Positions 17,458 to 25,270 of a stretch of DNA of 48,817 nucleotides are shown here, piece by piece. This DNA is from CAZUMH01 sp964621645 (lineage in GTDB: Bacteria; Zhuqueibacterota; QNDG01; JAGLOF01), in assembly GCA_964621645.1 (NCBI GenBank), contig CAZUMH010000012.1, positions 1 to 48,817 of the forward strand. The letters run 5' to 3'. The notes below the pieces were generated by a model, which ran no database searches, was not told the origin of the DNA, and saw only the letters and a program-made list of their open reading frames with translations. The position numbers were made by a program, and so were the translations under genes. Position 1 is the first letter of the stretch. Each line of letters opens with the position of its first letter.

Positions 17458-17662
17458 TGATGTATTGATTTCCTTGTTGAATAAATGTTATAGTTATATA
17501 CTCTTTCGGCCCAATGCCCTGGTAAAAATGAAACCAATTACTTAAATCATTCGGATGAATTTCAAATTCCCTGGCTATTTCCGCTAAATAACAAACTGCA
17601 CAGATGTGTTCATCGATATATTCCTTAACCTCCTTCATTTTCAGCTTCCAATCAGAAGACAT
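17363..17662 (-). CDS. Small HTH protein, probably truncated AraC-type DNA-binding domain
   Basis: A 99-residue frame with an excellent GGAGGAAAGG site directly before the ATG. Residues 9-55 (VKEYIDEHICAVCYLAEIAREFEIHPNDLSNWF..GIGPKEYI) follow the first helix-turn-helix of AraC-type regulators. The second helix-turn-helix is missing. The last 40 residues look unlike any domain and overlap the start of the propeller gene in another frame, which suggests the true gene was cut at about KEYITI. It could be a short regulator or a remnant. It is the first gene after the promoter at 17962-17990. Confidence 0.45.
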   Translation of the reverse strand: MSSDWKLKMKEVKEYIDEHICAVCYLAEIAREFEIHPNDLSNWFHFYQGIGPKEYITITFIQQGNQYINDENFQTKVTFFINPRYVSFIIFKQLFSICS

Positions 17663-17961
17663 CCTTTCCTCCTCAATTGGGTTTTTTTTAACTCCTATTC
17701 TTTTAGTTCCGATAACAAAAAATTTGGCCGCTATAGGAGATATCGCGGTTATTGTTGGTTCATCCTATATACCAATCAATCGGCTTTAAACCAGAAAGCC
17801 GGTATTCTTGGCGCCTTCCTGGCCGCATTTGGCTGATAGGGATAAATAGACACACCTTAACTTCTGCGGCCTTTCTGTCTAAACCCAGCCTCTTCCCGGG
17901 TATGGTATTGCAGCAGTGCAGATGAGCGGTGCAGTTGATGGAATAATTGAAAAATTCTATT
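17663..17961 (-). other. Long AT-rich-block leader without a clear gene
   Basis: About 290 nt between the promoter and the HTH start codon. On the minus strand the only ATG-initiated frames are 4 and 23 codons long and lack ribosome-binding sites. On the plus strand a hydrophobic reading (FFLTPILLVPITKNLAAIGD, then after a frame change KAGILGAFLAAFG, about 17680-17836) looks like a fragment of a membrane protein, but it has no start. It is left unassigned. The length would allow RNA-level regulation. Confidence 0.4.
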
Positions 17962-17990
17962 AAAATAATATATTAATTATAATTTGTCAA
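17962..17990 (-). promoter_or_regulatory. sigma70-type promoter of the AT-rich block
   Basis: On the minus strand TTGACA (17990-17985), a 17-bp spacer and TATTTT (17967-17962), followed by A/T-rich DNA. It would drive the HTH, propeller and ABC exporter genes from near 17955. Confidence 0.7.
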
Positions 17991-18097
17991 GGACTATTTT
18001 AAAGAGATTATATATGTGATTAGAGATTCTTATTTATTACAGAATAAAAAAATTCTTGTGAGATAAATAAAAGGTCCGAATTCTTTTTTCCTATATA

Positions 18098-18115
18098 TCG
18101 TCCCTAGCGGGACTT
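18098..18115. repeat. REP-like palindrome GTCCC-TAGC-GGGAC
   Basis: A 5-bp stem with a 4-nt loop. Flanking bases (tcGTCCCT..CGGGACTt) match the element at 14194-14211. It sits where the AT-rich sequence gives way to normal composition, between the promoter at 17990 and the asparaginase gene. Confidence 0.55.
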
Positions 18116-18172
18116 GGACTTTTTTGTAGAAAGGCTCTATGGTTTATCTTTCTCCTGAGGTCCCTCATCCTG

Positions 18173-18664
18173 CTATTCATCCAGGGTAATGAATATGCCT
18201 CGTTTGCGGTCCTTTTTTACATTATCCCAGCTGAAAACCCTGCCGTTCATGGCCAGGTACACTCCATGCGGCAGCAGCTGCACGGCGGACAGGCCGAATC
18301 CAAGATTGAAGAGCGCGTCGCTGCCGCTGACCGCGTAGGGAACCATGGCACCGGTGAGGACGATAGTCTTGGAAAGAGCATTGCTGCCCAAGAGGGCGGC
18401 GGTTTCAACCATGCGGTCTGTGCCGTGTGTAATGAGAATATAGTCCTCCCGGGCCCGGCGGCAGCTGTCCAGAATACGCTCCCGGCAGGCATCCCCCATA
18501 TCGAGACTGTCTTTCAGCTGATTGATCTCCAGCCGGTAGGGAGTGGTGAGACGCACCTGTTTGATGATATCCGGCAGATGGGTACCCTTGAAAGTGAGTT
18601 CACCCCTGATTTCATCGTAACTTTTATCGAAGGTTCCGCCGGTGATGATAATGAATATGCTCAT
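18173..18664 (-). CDS. Short asparaginase-family protein
   Basis: A 163-residue protein covering only the N-terminal asparaginase/glutaminase domain. It includes the first catalytic motif IIITGGTFDKSYDE (Thr near residue 9-11) and the second motif ITHGTDRMVETA (the TD pair), then TIVLTGAMVPYAVSGSDALFNLG. The C-terminal domain of classic L-asparaginase is absent. Stand-alone proteins of this length and ending (NGRVFSWDNVKKDR) exist in many bacteria, so it is probably complete. It should hydrolyse asparagine or a related amide in the cytoplasm, but activity is not proven for the short family. AAGGAAGAGG precedes the ATG. It is the last gene after the broken methyltransferase and the M28-M19 peptidase. 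Confidence 0.85.
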   Translation of the reverse strand: MSIFIIITGGTFDKSYDEIRGELTFKGTHLPDIIKQVRLTTPYRLEINQLKDSLDMGDACRERILDSCRRAREDYILITHGTDRMVETAALLGSNALSKTIVLTGAMVPYAVSGSDALFNLGFGLSAVQLLPHGVYLAMNGRVFSWDNVKKDRKRGIFITLDE

Positions 18665-18730
18665 CCTCTTCCTTTCTTGGTTGACGATTGCCTGCTATAC
18701 GGCATAACCGTGCAATCCGCACTCTGAATA

Positions 18731-19607
18731 TCACGAGACGCTGAGCAGGTAGGAAAAATCCAGGGCGAAAGAGTGGCAGCCGGGGATGCGGCGCAGATCG
18801 TTGAGCCGGGCCCTGAAGGCGTAGTATATGTCCGGATATTCCTTCTCTCTTGGCACAGGGATCGCTGCCGCCGATCGTCCCATATTCTCCGGGGCCGGAT
18901 CAAATTCCTCCTGCCAGTTTTTCTTGAGGGGAAGAAAACCGGCGTTTCGCATCCCGCGCTTGAGACTGCCGCTGCGGCGCCGTACTATCCTGAACCCGGT
19001 ATTCCGCAGCAATGCATCCTGGGCCCGGGGGGAGATAAAGAAAATATGACCATTGGGACTGCGGGCCGGACGTCCTGTCTCTGTCCAGTAGCGCCGCCGG
19101 GTTCCGGACATGTTCAACAACATTATTGATGTGAATAAAATCGAAGGAGGCCGGCTTAAAATCAGCCTGGGCCAGTTCGCCGGACCGTACATCCAAACCC
19201 AGAGAGTTCCGGGCGAAAGCGGCGGCGTCGGCGCCGAATTCCAGACCGGCCACTTCCCAGCCGCAGCGTTCCCGGATACTATCGATAAAATGTCCCAGGG
19301 CGCAGCCGACATCCAGAAAGCGGCCCGTAGGCTTGAACCGATTAAGCCTGCGGGCCCAGATGCGACCCCGGGCCCGGTCGTGCCAGGGGTCGAAACGGTA
19401 ATAGGCGGCGGAGTAAAAACGGGTCAACTCCTCCTCTTCCGGCAGTGGATCGAAGAAGTAGGAATCACAGGCAGAGCAGTGCCCGAGCCGGTGCTGACGG
19501 GAAGGGATGAGGTAGACACGGGCCGCTTCCGTATTTCCGCCCTCCTGTCCGCAGAGGGGGCAGATCATCCGGATCGATTCCGACAATACGGGTTCAGCCT
19601 GGCCCAT
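18731..19607 (-). pseudogene. Class I SAM methyltransferase broken by an internal deletion
   Basis: The first frame (from 19607) has a zinc-ribbon-like N-terminus (CPLCGQEG and HCSACDSYFF), motif I FLDVGCALGHFIDSI, and FDFIHINNVVEHVRNPAAL. Sense then stops near 19110. Normal family sequence resumes in another frame (TGRPARSPNGHIFFISPRAQDALLRNTGFRIV, then SLKRGMRNAGFLP) and ends at 18731. Between VRNP and TGRPARS, members of this family normally have about 35-45 residues with the xPGGxLYL strand; these are missing. The event is therefore a deletion with frame change, not a single-base slip. Loss of motifs V/VI would inactivate the enzyme. The ATG start overlaps little upstream; it lies 23 nt after the M28-M19 gene. 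Confidence 0.7.
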
Positions 19608-19630
19608 TGCCTTATTCCACAGAGATGTAA

Positions 19631-22282
19631 TTATTGATGTTCCGGTGCATTTGTATTTCTGGCGACGCGCTCCACCTCACGGAAGACGCGCAGGAAATTG
19701 CCTCCCAGTATTTTCTCTATATCCCTGACAGCATATCCTCTCTTTAACAGTTCGGCGGTAATCGCCTCTATCTTGCCGGCGTTTTCCAGACCCTGGGGCG
19801 TGGAACTGATGCCGTCGAAGTCCGATCCCAGGCCCACATAATCGGCGCTGCCAGTTACCTTAATAACGTGATCAATGTGATCCACGATAGTACCCACATC
19901 AACCACGGGAAGGGTTTTCATCAGCGCCTCCCGTTCCCGGTTGTACTCTTCCCGGAACGCGGCGACTTTTTCGTCCTTCGAGTTGCGGGCCCTGAGCTGC
20001 TCCCGGGTGAGGCCGTACTTATTGACCAGAGCGGTGCGGAGGGAATCCAGCTTGCGACTGTTGGAACTGTTCAGGAAGGAGGGCAGGAAATTGATCCCCA
20101 CCACGCCGCCGTTTTTCGCCAATGCCTTCAGCATCTCGTCACTGAGGTTACGGTGGTGTTCAGAGAGAGCCCGGCAGCAGGAGTGGGAGGCCACCACCGG
20201 CGCCTTGCTGACCCGCATCACATCCCAAAACGTTGAATCGTGCGCGTGGGAGACATCGATGATCATTCCCAGGCGATTCATTTCCTTCACCACATCTTCA
20301 CCGAATTTGGTCAAACCGCCCAGCAGAGCCGCACTGTCCCCGGACGCGTCGGCCCAGGAGGTCCGGTTCCAGTGGGTGAGGGTCATGAGTCTGACGCCGC
20401 AGCGATAAAAGGAGCGCAACAGACGCAGGTCATACTCGATGGCATATCCGCCCTCGATACTGATAAAAGCGCCGATTTTCCCCGTTCCCCTCAGCCGGTA
20501 GGTATCACTGAATTCTTTGACTAGCATTAGGTCATCCGGGTGTTCTTCCACCAGCTGGTGCACGGCGTCGATCTGCCGGAAGGCTCTCTCGGCCGCCTGC
20601 TGTTTCTGCTCTTCGTTGCGGGGCACGCCCACATAGCAGGCGAATATCTGCAGGTCGACGGCTCCCCGTTTCAGTTTGGGAATATCGATGTGGCCGTGGT
20701 CCAGATCCTGGGAAAGGTCCTCTCCTTGCAATACCCGGCCGATGGTGTCGCAGTGAAGATCGGCCACGAAACTGTTTTTATGGACGGGCTCGCTCTGATA
20801 TTCGGGGGCGAAGAGATCCACTGACGTGGTGTCCAGGTAGGTAAGCATCTGGTAGTAGTAATCGGCGGCCTCCCGCAGAATTTCGGGATCCATAATCTCG
20901 ATGGTATCACCGGGCCGGTGATATTCCGGATGCTCGTCGTCCAGACGGCCGTTGAGGGGATCACCGGTGCGCAGACTGAGGGCCTTTACACCCTTGGCGA
21001 GGAAGGAGCTGTGATCCGATCCCCCGTAATCCAGCCGGTAGCGGAGACGGCTGACTATTTCCAGAGAAAGATGTTCCCTGATTTTCCCGAAGAGGCGGGA
21101 ATTGGAGTACATGCCACCCACGAAAAGATCCTTGTCCCCGCTGCCCGCCATGTCGATGTTCAGATAGACGGCCGTTTTTTCCAGAGGAAAGACAGGGTGA
21201 TTGGTGTAGAAGCGGGAGCCGACTAATCCCATCTCCTCGCCGGCCCACGATGCGAATAGAATAGTGCGGCGGGGCTTGAAATTATTGGCCTGAAGCAGAC
21301 GGGCCAGTTCCAGGATGATCGCGGCCGAGCCGGCATTATCATCAGCACCGTTGTAGATCTGCCCTCCCGGTCCCACACCCAGATGGTCCAGGTGGCCGCC
21401 GACGATGATATATTCCCCGCTCAATGCTGCGTCGGTCCCGGGAATAACACCCAGTACGTTGGGAGCTTTGATTTCACCTCTGCGGTAATGAGCCTCCATT
21501 TCCAGGGTCACATCGAGCTCTTTCGTAAAGGATTTCCGTTTCCGCAGGGTCATGCTGGTAAGCCATCGCCAGCTGGAGCCGCCGGCATAGAAGATATCAT
21601 CCGCTGTCTCTGGAGAGACGGTGAGAATGATGAAATTTTCGGGAACGGTGTCGTCCCGGTTCAGACGAAGTCCCCGGGACATCCTGCGGTCCAATCCGGG
21701 ATTGATCAGGATAAGACCGGCGCCGCCTCGCTTGATGATCTCCTTGACCTTGCTGGATGTGGACCTTTCCGAGACGGAAATTCCCTGCACCGAATCAGGA
21801 GCGCCGGGCAGGATGATGACGATCCTGCCGTTGAGGTCCAGATTACGGTAGTCATCCCAGCCGGCCTTCTCTGAAATGATGCCATACCCGGCGAAGACAG
21901 CCGTGCCCCGGCACCTTCCCGAGCCGCTGCCGCTTACGGGACTGTAGTCCCGGCCGCGTCCGGGGATGTAACTGTACTTCCTGGGGGCCGTCATTTCCAG
22001 CCGGGTGGGCGGATCAAACTGTTCCCAGCGGGGGAAATCCACTTCCTGATAGTAAGCAGAGTCCCCCAGAGCCGGACGCAGTCCATAGAGTTCCATGGAT
22101 GTTGCGACATAACTGGCGGCCTGCAGATACCCGGGATTGCCGGGCCGGCGGCCCGCCAGATCATCCGAGGCCAGATAACGGACGCGGTCGTATAGTTGCT
22201 TCCCGTCCGCTGTCTCCTGGGCGCTTGCCAGCACAGGGAGAATCAGTAATACAAAAAATAGACATTGTCTTGCTGCCTTCAT
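19631..22282 (-). CDS. Exported bifunctional peptidase: M28 aminopeptidase fused to M19 membrane-type dipeptidase
   Basis: An 883-residue fusion. Residues 1-22 are a signal peptide (ending LASAQ). Residues about 25-485 are an M28 Zn-aminopeptidase with an inserted PA domain (about 110-260). Metal ligands are seen in GGHLDHLG (His297), GADDNAG (Asp315), AGEEMG (Glu349-350), NIDMAG (Asp377) and the His of the EYHRPGD region (about 455). Residues about 500-875 are an M19 renal-dipeptidase domain: DLHCDT (His510, Asp512), ISIEGG (Glu610), DVSHAHD (His679), ASHSCC (His700) and GSDFDG (Asp821). All key residues of both enzymes appear intact. The expected result is stepwise cleavage of peptides to dipeptides and then amino acids in the periplasm. 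AAAGGAG lies 7 nt before the ATG. Confidence 0.92.
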   Translation of the reverse strand: MKAARQCLFFVLLILPVLASAQETADGKQLYDRVRYLASDDLAGRRPGNPGYLQAASYVATSMELYGLRPALGDSAYYQEVDFPRWEQFDPPTRLEMTAPRKYSYIPGRGRDYSPVSGSGSGRCRGTAVFAGYGIISEKAGWDDYRNLDLNGRIVIILPGAPDSVQGISVSERSTSSKVKEIIKRGGAGLILINPGLDRRMSRGLRLNRDDTVPENFIILTVSPETADDIFYAGGSSWRWLTSMTLRKRKSFTKELDVTLEMEAHYRRGEIKAPNVLGVIPGTDAALSGEYIIVGGHLDHLGVGPGGQIYNGADDNAGSAAIILELARLLQANNFKPRRTILFASWAGEEMGLVGSRFYTNHPVFPLEKTAVYLNIDMAGSGDKDLFVGGMYSNSRLFGKIREHLSLEIVSRLRYRLDYGGSDHSSFLAKGVKALSLRTGDPLNGRLDDEHPEYHRPGDTIEIMDPEILREAADYYYQMLTYLDTTSVDLFAPEYQSEPVHKNSFVADLHCDTIGRVLQGEDLSQDLDHGHIDIPKLKRGAVDLQIFACYVGVPRNEEQKQQAAERAFRQIDAVHQLVEEHPDDLMLVKEFSDTYRLRGTGKIGAFISIEGGYAIEYDLRLLRSFYRCGVRLMTLTHWNRTSWADASGDSAALLGGLTKFGEDVVKEMNRLGMIIDVSHAHDSTFWDVMRVSKAPVVASHSCCRALSEHHRNLSDEMLKALAKNGGVVGINFLPSFLNSSNSRKLDSLRTALVNKYGLTREQLRARNSKDEKVAAFREEYNREREALMKTLPVVDVGTIVDHIDHVIKVTGSADYVGLGSDFDGISSTPQGLENAGKIEAITAELLKRGYAVRDIEKILGGNFLRVFREVERVARNTNAPEHQ

Positions 22283-22380
22283 TGGTTTTACTCCTTTCAG
22301 TTGGGGAGATCGGGACCGGAATCGACCGGTACGAAGTCATGTAGATTCCGGCGACATAGTCAAGGGTACAGCTTTTCCTC

Positions 22381-22428
22381 TGGGGAACGGTTCCCCATTC
22401 GTCAAACGGGGAGGATTGCATGTCCTCC
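22381..22428. repeat. Two hairpins between rpiB and the M28-M19 gene
   Basis: A perfect 17-nt palindrome TGGGGAAC-G-GTTCCCCA at 22381-22397 is followed by GGAGGA-TTGCATG-TCCTCC at 22410-22428. Neither has a T-run, so they are more likely an operator or an mRNA structure than terminators. Confidence 0.4.
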
Positions 22429-22476
22429 GTGTATTCTCTCTACACCGCCGAGAACACCTCTCCATAGGGCCGGCGG

Positions 22477-22914
22477 TTATTCAGCTTCTTCCAGTTTATC
22501 CAGGCGCCGCTGATGGCGGCCGCCTTCATATTCGGCGTTCAGCCAGGTATGGACAATCTCCAGAGCTTCATCCCGGGAGAGAAGGCGTTCACCCAGAGAG
22601 ATCATATTGGCGTTGTTATGTTCCCGGGCCAGACGAGCGCTGTCACGGTTCCAGCACACGGCGCAGCGGATGCCCCTGACTTTATTGGCGGCCATGGCTT
22701 CACCGTTGCCGCTGCCACCCAGGACAATGCCGAGATCATGGTCGCCCCGGGCCACGCTGCGGGCGGCCGGCTTGATGAAATCGGGATAATCCACCGATTC
22801 TTCGGAGGAGGTGCCGAAGTCCGTCACACTGTAGCCCCTGCTTTCAAGCTCCTGTTTGATCAGTTCTTTATAGCGGAATCCGGCATGGTCGCTGGCGACG
22901 GCTATTTTCATCAT
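22477..22914 (-). CDS. rpiB: Ribose-5-phosphate isomerase B
   Basis: Interconverts ribulose-5-phosphate and ribose-5-phosphate in the non-oxidative pentose phosphate pathway. The 145-residue RpiB/LacAB protein begins MKIAVASDHAGF. The active-site stretch is LGGSGNGEAMAANK, i.e. the GSGNGE form seen in actinobacterial RpiB, where Glu replaces the catalytic Cys of the E. coli enzyme. ARLAREHNNANMISLGER is also conserved. The start is ATGATG at 22914, preceded by GAGGAG. Promoter candidate at 23127-23155, with a leader of about 200 nt. Confidence 0.93.
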   Translation of the reverse strand: MMKIAVASDHAGFRYKELIKQELESRGYSVTDFGTSSEESVDYPDFIKPAARSVARGDHDLGIVLGGSGNGEAMAANKVRGIRCAVCWNRDSARLAREHNNANMISLGERLLSRDEALEIVHTWLNAEYEGGRHQRRLDKLEEAE

Positions 22915-23126
22915 CGAGTCTCTCCTCGGCTTTTAGGTAGAACGGCTTTCAGGTCAACATAGTCCGCTTATATGTGGCTTGCCGCATCTTGTGATTCAAT
23001 CCGTTCCGGAGATGTATTGGATACGGCAGACAGAGAAAAAATAACGATGGATGTTTTCCGGACTGCTGTTGACGATTTATTTCCTGAAGGAAAATTCCCT
23101 ATTTATTCTGAAGACACTGGTTCGTG

Positions 23127-23155
23127 AATATATAAAGTGATCTCAACAATGTCAA
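23127..23155 (-). promoter_or_regulatory. Near-consensus promoter of rpiB
   Basis: On the minus strand TTGACA (23155-23150), 17 bp and TATATT (23132-23127). It starts transcription near 23120 and leaves about 200 nt of leader. Confidence 0.75.
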
Positions 23156-23206
23156 CGGATTAATGGGTGATAGATGAATTCCATCGGCGCTGTTGTAAAA
23201 ATTAAC

Positions 23207-23235
23207 TTGACAATCTGATCCGGACTGGATAATTT
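23207..23235 (+). promoter_or_regulatory. Promoter of the T9SS-exported propeller gene
   Basis: TTGACA (23207-23212), 17 bp and TAATTT (23230-23235). The start near 23242 gives a leader of about 218 nt. Its -35 lies only about 50 bp from that of the divergent rpiB promoter, so the two could share regulators. Confidence 0.65.
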
Positions 23236-23459
23236 ATACCAGCCAATTCTTACGGTGCAATCCATTTATCATTCAGCGGCTTGATTTTTCTACTGATCAG
23301 TTAATAGACTGTTTCCCCTGTATTGTTATACAGAGGGAGGGAATATTTTTCTTAGAAGTGAACTCTCACTCTGCAGAGAGATCGCTTTTCACTAAGAACG
23401 ATGTATGGTATATCCATTCAAGGATTCGGTTCACTCGGATAACAAAAAGGGAGGGAGAT

Positions 23460-25214
23460 ATGAGTAAAAGATTGATACCATGTACGGTGATTGTTCTGCT
23501 CTTCTTATCTGTGGCGGGTGTGATGGCACAGGGTGGTCATGGCAATCCATTCCCCATATCCACGGCAAATGGCATGCAGGGATGGATTCAGACAGTTTAT
23601 AACTATTCAGGGAAGGAATACCTGGTGGTGTGGGAGGATTACCGCAGAGATGGCTGGGATGCCGATATCTATGGACAGTTTGTTAGAGTTGACGGTACTC
23701 TGCGGGGCGGGAATTTTCGGATAACGACAAACGACAGCAGTCAGTACTGGCCCCATATGGATTACGACCCGTTTCTGGACCGGTATTTGATCGTATTCGA
23801 AGATTACCGGAACGGCTGGACTAATGGAGATATCCGGGGCATCTTTATCGGAAGCAATGGGAAAAAGATCGCCGCCCCCGGGAGCGATCCCAATGACAGC
23901 ACCTTCGCCATTTGCAGCAATTCGGGAAACATCTATTCATGTGCGGTGTCCTTCAACTATGACGCCAAAAAGTATCTCGTGGTCTGGGGTGATACGCGAA
24001 ACAATCCCTATAGCTGGATCGGCGAGGATGTGTTCGGCCAGTTGGTAGCCCAGGACGGCACGCTGCTGGCGCCGCCGGCTCAGCCTGATCCCGCCGTTAA
24101 TTTTCCCATCGCCAACAGCGCTGAGAGGGAAGAGAGTGTCCCCGATGTCACTTACCATCATGTGACCGGCGAATGGTTCGTCGTCTGCGGAACCGACGAC
24201 GGCTATGTGTTGGGATACCGGGTGAATAATCAGGGCCAGCTGGTTTTCCCCAACGGGAATGTCATGAGCAAGCCCGGCGACTTCGGAACAGGCATGCAGC
24301 TATCACAGCAGTTTAACAGCGGGGCGGACGACCTCCAGGCAAAAGTTCAGGCGAATTACGAAAACGACGGCACAACTCCGGCTGTCGGTGATCTGATCGA
24401 ATATGAGGTCGTCTGGATGGGAATGCTGCTTCCCCGCGTCGATAACGATATTTACGGCCAAAGAATCGGTTTCTTCTGGAACGGCGCCAAGTTCGTGGCC
24501 AAATACGTGTCTTTTGCAGGAGATACCAGCTCGACCCAGCTGGCCAACCATGAGATCAGTATTCAGGATAATTGGCCCGATCCACCTGAACTCGCTTTCA
24601 GCGCCTATGACAATGAATTCCTGACAACCTGGGGCGATTACCGGGACAACGATGGTGATCTCTACGGGCAGCGGCTCTGGTGCAACTATATCAACGATAA
24701 CAGTATGCTGAGACTGAACGACACTCGGGATGGGTCCGTGTCCGAAACCGAAAACATCGAATTCGTAGGCGGCAATAATTCGGATGGAGGCATTATCGGC
24801 ATGGCCCACGATTTTCATCGCAATGATTTTCTCATCGCGTACAGCGATTACAATATATCCTGGGATATATACGGTATTTTTGTGCATGGCACCACTCCCG
24901 CGGGAGTAGATGGTGATGCAGAGGCCCAGCTTCCGGAAAAATTCATGCTGGAGCAGAACTATCCCAATCCCTTCAATCCGCGTACCACTCTTCGATTTGG
25001 CTTACCGCAAAGTGCAAGCGTCTCCGTTAAGGTCCTCGATATTCTGGGAAGAGAGGTAAATAAACTCCTTGATGAAAAACTGGCAGCCGGGTTTCACCAA
25101 GTCGATTGGGACGGCACCGACATGGACGGTCGGGCCGTATCGTCGGGGCTGTATTTCTACCAGGTGGAACAAAACGGGCAGGTGCTCACCGGCAAGATGA
25201 CGCTGCTGCGCTAA
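23460..25214 (+). CDS. Type IX secretion substrate with seven propeller-like repeats
   Basis: A 584-residue secreted protein. Residues 1-22 are a signal peptide (ending VMAQG). Seven repeats of the pattern [YF]-L-V-V-W-x-D-Y-R ... D-I-Y-G-Q begin near residues 53, 109, 171, 237, 313, 385 and 456, spaced 56-76 residues apart. This suggests a seven-bladed beta propeller. Residues 497-584 form a T9SS type A sorting domain: LEQNYPNPFNP, then VKVLDILGREV, GFHQVDWDG, SGLYFYQV and the final GKMTLLR. The start at 23460 is set by GGGAGGGAGAT and the signal peptide; the upstream extension is non-coding. No catalytic motif is visible. It probably binds surface ligands or acts as an extracellular scaffold (inference). 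Confidence 0.88.
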   Translation: MSKRLIPCTVIVLLFLSVAGVMAQGGHGNPFPISTANGMQGWIQTVYNYSGKEYLVVWEDYRRDGWDADIYGQFVRVDGTLRGGNFRITTNDSSQYWPHMDYDPFLDRYLIVFEDYRNGWTNGDIRGIFIGSNGKKIAAPGSDPNDSTFAICSNSGNIYSCAVSFNYDAKKYLVVWGDTRNNPYSWIGEDVFGQLVAQDGTLLAPPAQPDPAVNFPIANSAEREESVPDVTYHHVTGEWFVVCGTDDGYVLGYRVNNQGQLVFPNGNVMSKPGDFGTGMQLSQQFNSGADDLQAKVQANYENDGTTPAVGDLIEYEVVWMGMLLPRVDNDIYGQRIGFFWNGAKFVAKYVSFAGDTSSTQLANHEISIQDNWPDPPELAFSAYDNEFLTTWGDYRDNDGDLYGQRLWCNYINDNSMLRLNDTRDGSVSETENIEFVGGNNSDGGIIGMAHDFHRNDFLIAYSDYNISWDIYGIFVHGTTPAGVDGDAEAQLPEKFMLEQNYPNPFNPRTTLRFGLPQSASVSVKVLDILGREVNKLLDEKLAAGFHQVDWDGTDMDGRAVSSGLYFYQVEQNGQVLTGKMTLLR

Positions 25215-25235
25215 CGGATAACGGGAGTGAAAAAT

Positions 25236-25270
25236 AAAAAGGCGGGAGCATTTCTGCTCCTGCCTTTATT
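25236..25270 (+). terminator. Rho-independent terminator of the T9SS gene
   Basis: The stem GGC-GGGAGCA / TGCTCC-TGCC with loop TTTC is followed by TTTATTATTAT, starting 27 nt after the stop codon. An A-run on the 5' side makes it potentially bidirectional. Confidence 0.75.

Noticed and set aside
17738..17763. Start of a small peptide gene (minus strand ATG at 17763)
   Set aside because: The frame is only four codons long (MNQQ), and the 23-codon frame further upstream lacks a ribosome-binding site.
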